A stretch of DNA of 64,000 bases from Kluyvera intermedia (GTDB lineage: Bacteria > Pseudomonadota > Gammaproteobacteria > Enterobacterales > Enterobacteriaceae), in contig NZ_CP139986.1 in the NCBI RefSeq assembly GCF_034424175.1, forward strand, positions 1,240,001 through 1,304,000, written 5' to 3'. A program made the position numbers and the translations under genes. The notes under the pieces were generated by a model. That model had not been told where the DNA came from, searched no databases, and saw only the letters and a program-made list of their open reading frames with translations. This document shows, one piece after another, positions 62,406 to 64,000 of the stretch; the stretch's first letter is position 1; each line of letters starts with the position of its first letter.

Positions 62406-63149
62406 TCAGGACTGCGTATTCTTGCTGTTGGCAGCAATAATTTTCGCCACTTTGTCAGCCTGCGCTGTCATCTGCATTTCGCGATAAGCGTTTTCCATCT
62501 TCGGTAACGCATCACGGGTTGCCTGGGTATCCGGGTAGTTTCGCATCATGTTTTCGGTGCGGTTAACGACGGCAACCCACGCGCCACGCGCGGTGTAGTA
62601 ATCAACAACGGAAAGCTCATATTTTGCCAGACGGTCTTTTAAGAAGACCAAACGTTTGTTGGCATCGGTCACATACTGACTATTCGGGTAGCCGCGCACC
62701 AGCTTCGAGAAGTCATTGAATGCGTCACGGGCATGCTGCGGGTCACGGTCAGAGCGATCAACCCCGAAGAAGCCCTGTAGCGCGCTATCATCCAGCGCCA
62801 TGTTCGTCAGGCCGCGCATGTACATCACATAGTCGATGTTTGGGTGCGTTGGGTTCAGACGGATGAAACGGTCAATGGCGGCCTGAGCCAGCGGCAGATC
62901 GGCATTTTTATAGTATGCGTAGATCAGATCCAGTTGAACCTGCTGAGAATAAGGTCCAAACGGATAGCGGTTATCCAACGCTTCCAGTTGCGTTATTGCC
63001 TGTTTCCAGTTACCGTCCTGGAGCTTTTGCTGAGCAGTTGCGTAGATTTCATTAGGCGGATTATCAGGAACCTCGTCCTTAGAACCAGAGCACCCCGCCA
63101 AAGCCAGGCTCAACGTGGCCGCTGCCACCAGATATTTCATGCGCGTCAT
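62406..63149 (-). CDS. bamD: BamD, outer-membrane assembly lipoprotein
   Basis: 247 residues from ATG 63149 (M-T-R-M-K-Y-L). The lipobox is L-A-G-C (Cys 19). Five TPR-like repeats follow (D-G-N-W-K-Q-A-I-T-Q-L-E-A-L, N-A-D-L-P-L-A-Q-A-A-I-D-R). It is an essential partner of BamA and BamE in the BAM complex. It is divergent from rluD. Confidence 0.97.
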   Translation of the reverse strand: MTRMKYLVAAATLSLALAGCSGSKDEVPDNPPNEIYATAQQKLQDGNWKQAITQLEALDNRYPFGPYSQQVQLDLIYAYYKNADLPLAQAAIDRFIRLNPTHPNIDYVMYMRGLTNMALDDSALQGFFGVDRSDRDPQHARDAFNDFSKLVRGYPNSQYVTDANKRLVFLKDRLAKYELSVVDYYTARGAWVAVVNRTENMMRNYPDTQATRDALPKMENAYREMQMTAQADKVAKIIAANSKNTQS

Positions 63150-63281
63150 GACGTTTTGACTTTCCTCAAAATGTTTATACGGGATATTCACAGTTCCTGT
63201 TCCCGACTAAGACCAGCTACAATAGCACACTATATTAAACGGCAAAGCCGTAAAAACCCAACGTTAACGAAGAAGCTGTCT

Positions 63282-64000
63282 ATGGCACAACAAGTACAAC
63301 TCACCGCAACGGTGTCCGAATCACAACTCGGTCAACGCTTAGATCAGGCTTTGGCCGAAATGTTCCCTGATTATTCGCGATCGCGAATAAAAGAGTGGAT
63401 TTTGGACCAACGTGTCCAGGTCAACGGCAAGATTTCGGATAAGCCGAAAGAAAAAGTCATGGGTGGCGAGACTGTCGCTATCGATGCCGAAATCGATGAA
63501 GAGATCCGTTTTGAAGCACAGGATCTCCCGCTTGATATCGTGTATGAAGATGAAGATATTCTGGTCATCAACAAGCCTCGTGGTTTCGTTGTGCATCCGG
63601 GTGCCGGTAACCCGGACGGCACGGTACTCAATGCACTGCTACATTATTATCCGCCAATTGCCGACGTACCGCGAGCGGGCATCGTGCATCGTCTGGATAA
63701 AGACACAACGGGTTTGATGGTGGTTGCGAAAACAGTCCCCGCTCAAACGCGTCTGGTGGAATCGCTGCAATTGCGCGAAATCACCCGTGAATATGAGGCT
63801 GTGGCCATTGGTCACATGACCGCTGGGGGATCTGTTGAGGAGCCTATCAGCCGTCACCCGACTAAACGTACGCACATGGCGGTACACCCGATGGGTAAAC
63901 CGGCGGTGACGCACTATCGCATCATGGAACACTTCCGTGTGCACACGCGTCTGCGACTGCGTCTGGAAACCGGACGTACGCACCAGATCCGCGTGCACAT
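63282..64000 (+). CDS. rluD: RluD, 23S rRNA pseudouridine synthase (partial)
   Basis: The first 239 codons, to the window end. An N-terminal S4 domain (R-I-K-E-W-I-L-D-Q-R-V-Q-V-N-G) is followed by the catalytic motif H-R-L-D-K-D-T-T-G-L with the active Asp near 140. It makes pseudouridines 1911, 1915 and 1917 in helix 69 of 23S rRNA. The cut at 64000 is only the window edge. Confidence 0.96.
   Translation, partial: MAQQVQLTATVSESQLGQRLDQALAEMFPDYSRSRIKEWILDQRVQVNGKISDKPKEKVMGGETVAIDAEIDEEIRFEAQDLPLDIVYEDEDILVINKPRGFVVHPGAGNPDGTVLNALLHYYPPIADVPRAGIVHRLDKDTTGLMVVAKTVPAQTRLVESLQLREITREYEAVAIGHMTAGGSVEEPISRHPTKRTHMAVHPMGKPAVTHYRIMEHFRVHTRLRLRLETGRTHQIRVH

Overview
The window is chromosomal DNA of an enterobacterium (family Enterobacteriaceae; a Citrobacter, Enterobacter or Klebsiella relative is likely, but the genus cannot be fixed from this sequence). 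The right third, about 43.3-64 kb, is the conserved core block ssrA-smpB-ratA-rnfH-bamE-recN-nadK-grpE-corB-ypjD-ffh-rpsP-rimM-trmD-rplS-(DUF2946, PepSY)-aroF-tyrA-(SMP-30)-pheA-pheL-raiA-bamD-rluD. It carries the expected controls: a sigma32 promoter before grpE, LexA boxes before recN, TyrR boxes before aroF and the pheL attenuator.

The left two thirds are accessory and heavily rearranged. At 0-8.4 kb lie the end of a BCCT transporter gene, a broken nucleotidyltransferase cut by an IS5-family remnant, a complete IS1, a vapBC pair with a frameshifted toxin, an IS110-family transposase and an SDR/LysR pair with two small stress-type proteins. At 8.4-15 kb is a complete sucrose regulon (scrK-scrY-scrA-scrB-scrR) with three ScrR-type palindromes.

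At 15.2-23.4 kb is a graveyard of Tn3-family ends, seven of them facing the same way. It includes a complete miniature Tn3-type element (TIME) with a 5-bp target duplication, whose right repeat is split by an IS4321/IS5075-like insertion. It also includes a truncated second IS1, a Tn21-group tnpA tail, and a resolvase with the start of its own tnpA. Between these ends sits the most interesting cargo: a predicted nucleotide-hydrolase-like plus TPR protein, two Thoeris ThsB-like TIR proteins and a four-TM SLATT-type membrane protein placed 16 bp behind tnpR. No ThsA is present, so this is a candidate TIR-signalling defence module not matching the classical Thoeris layout. IS26 follows directly and has deleted most of hmuU (and whatever lay beyond) from a haem-uptake cluster (receptor, hmuT-, chuW-, chuX- and chuY-like genes, Fur box).

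At 29.4-43.3 kb are elements integrated at the 3' end of ssrA (tmRNA). An older, integrase-less remnant (decayed att copy, dinI-like genes, GT32 glycosyltransferase, umuC tail) lies left of a nearly complete P4-type phage satellite. The satellite has ori iterons, a 777-aa alpha primase/helicase, cnr, small early genes, vis, crr iterons, a TGT-N12-ACA activator site, sid, delta, psu, a cos-like site and a P4-type integrase next to intact ssrA. In the known satellite cargo slot between cos/psu and int sits a 780-aa RloC/PrrC-like ATPase with a CPFC zinc-hook-like motif, a probable anti-phage anticodon nuclease.

All family assignments are from reading the translated sequence; no database search was run.
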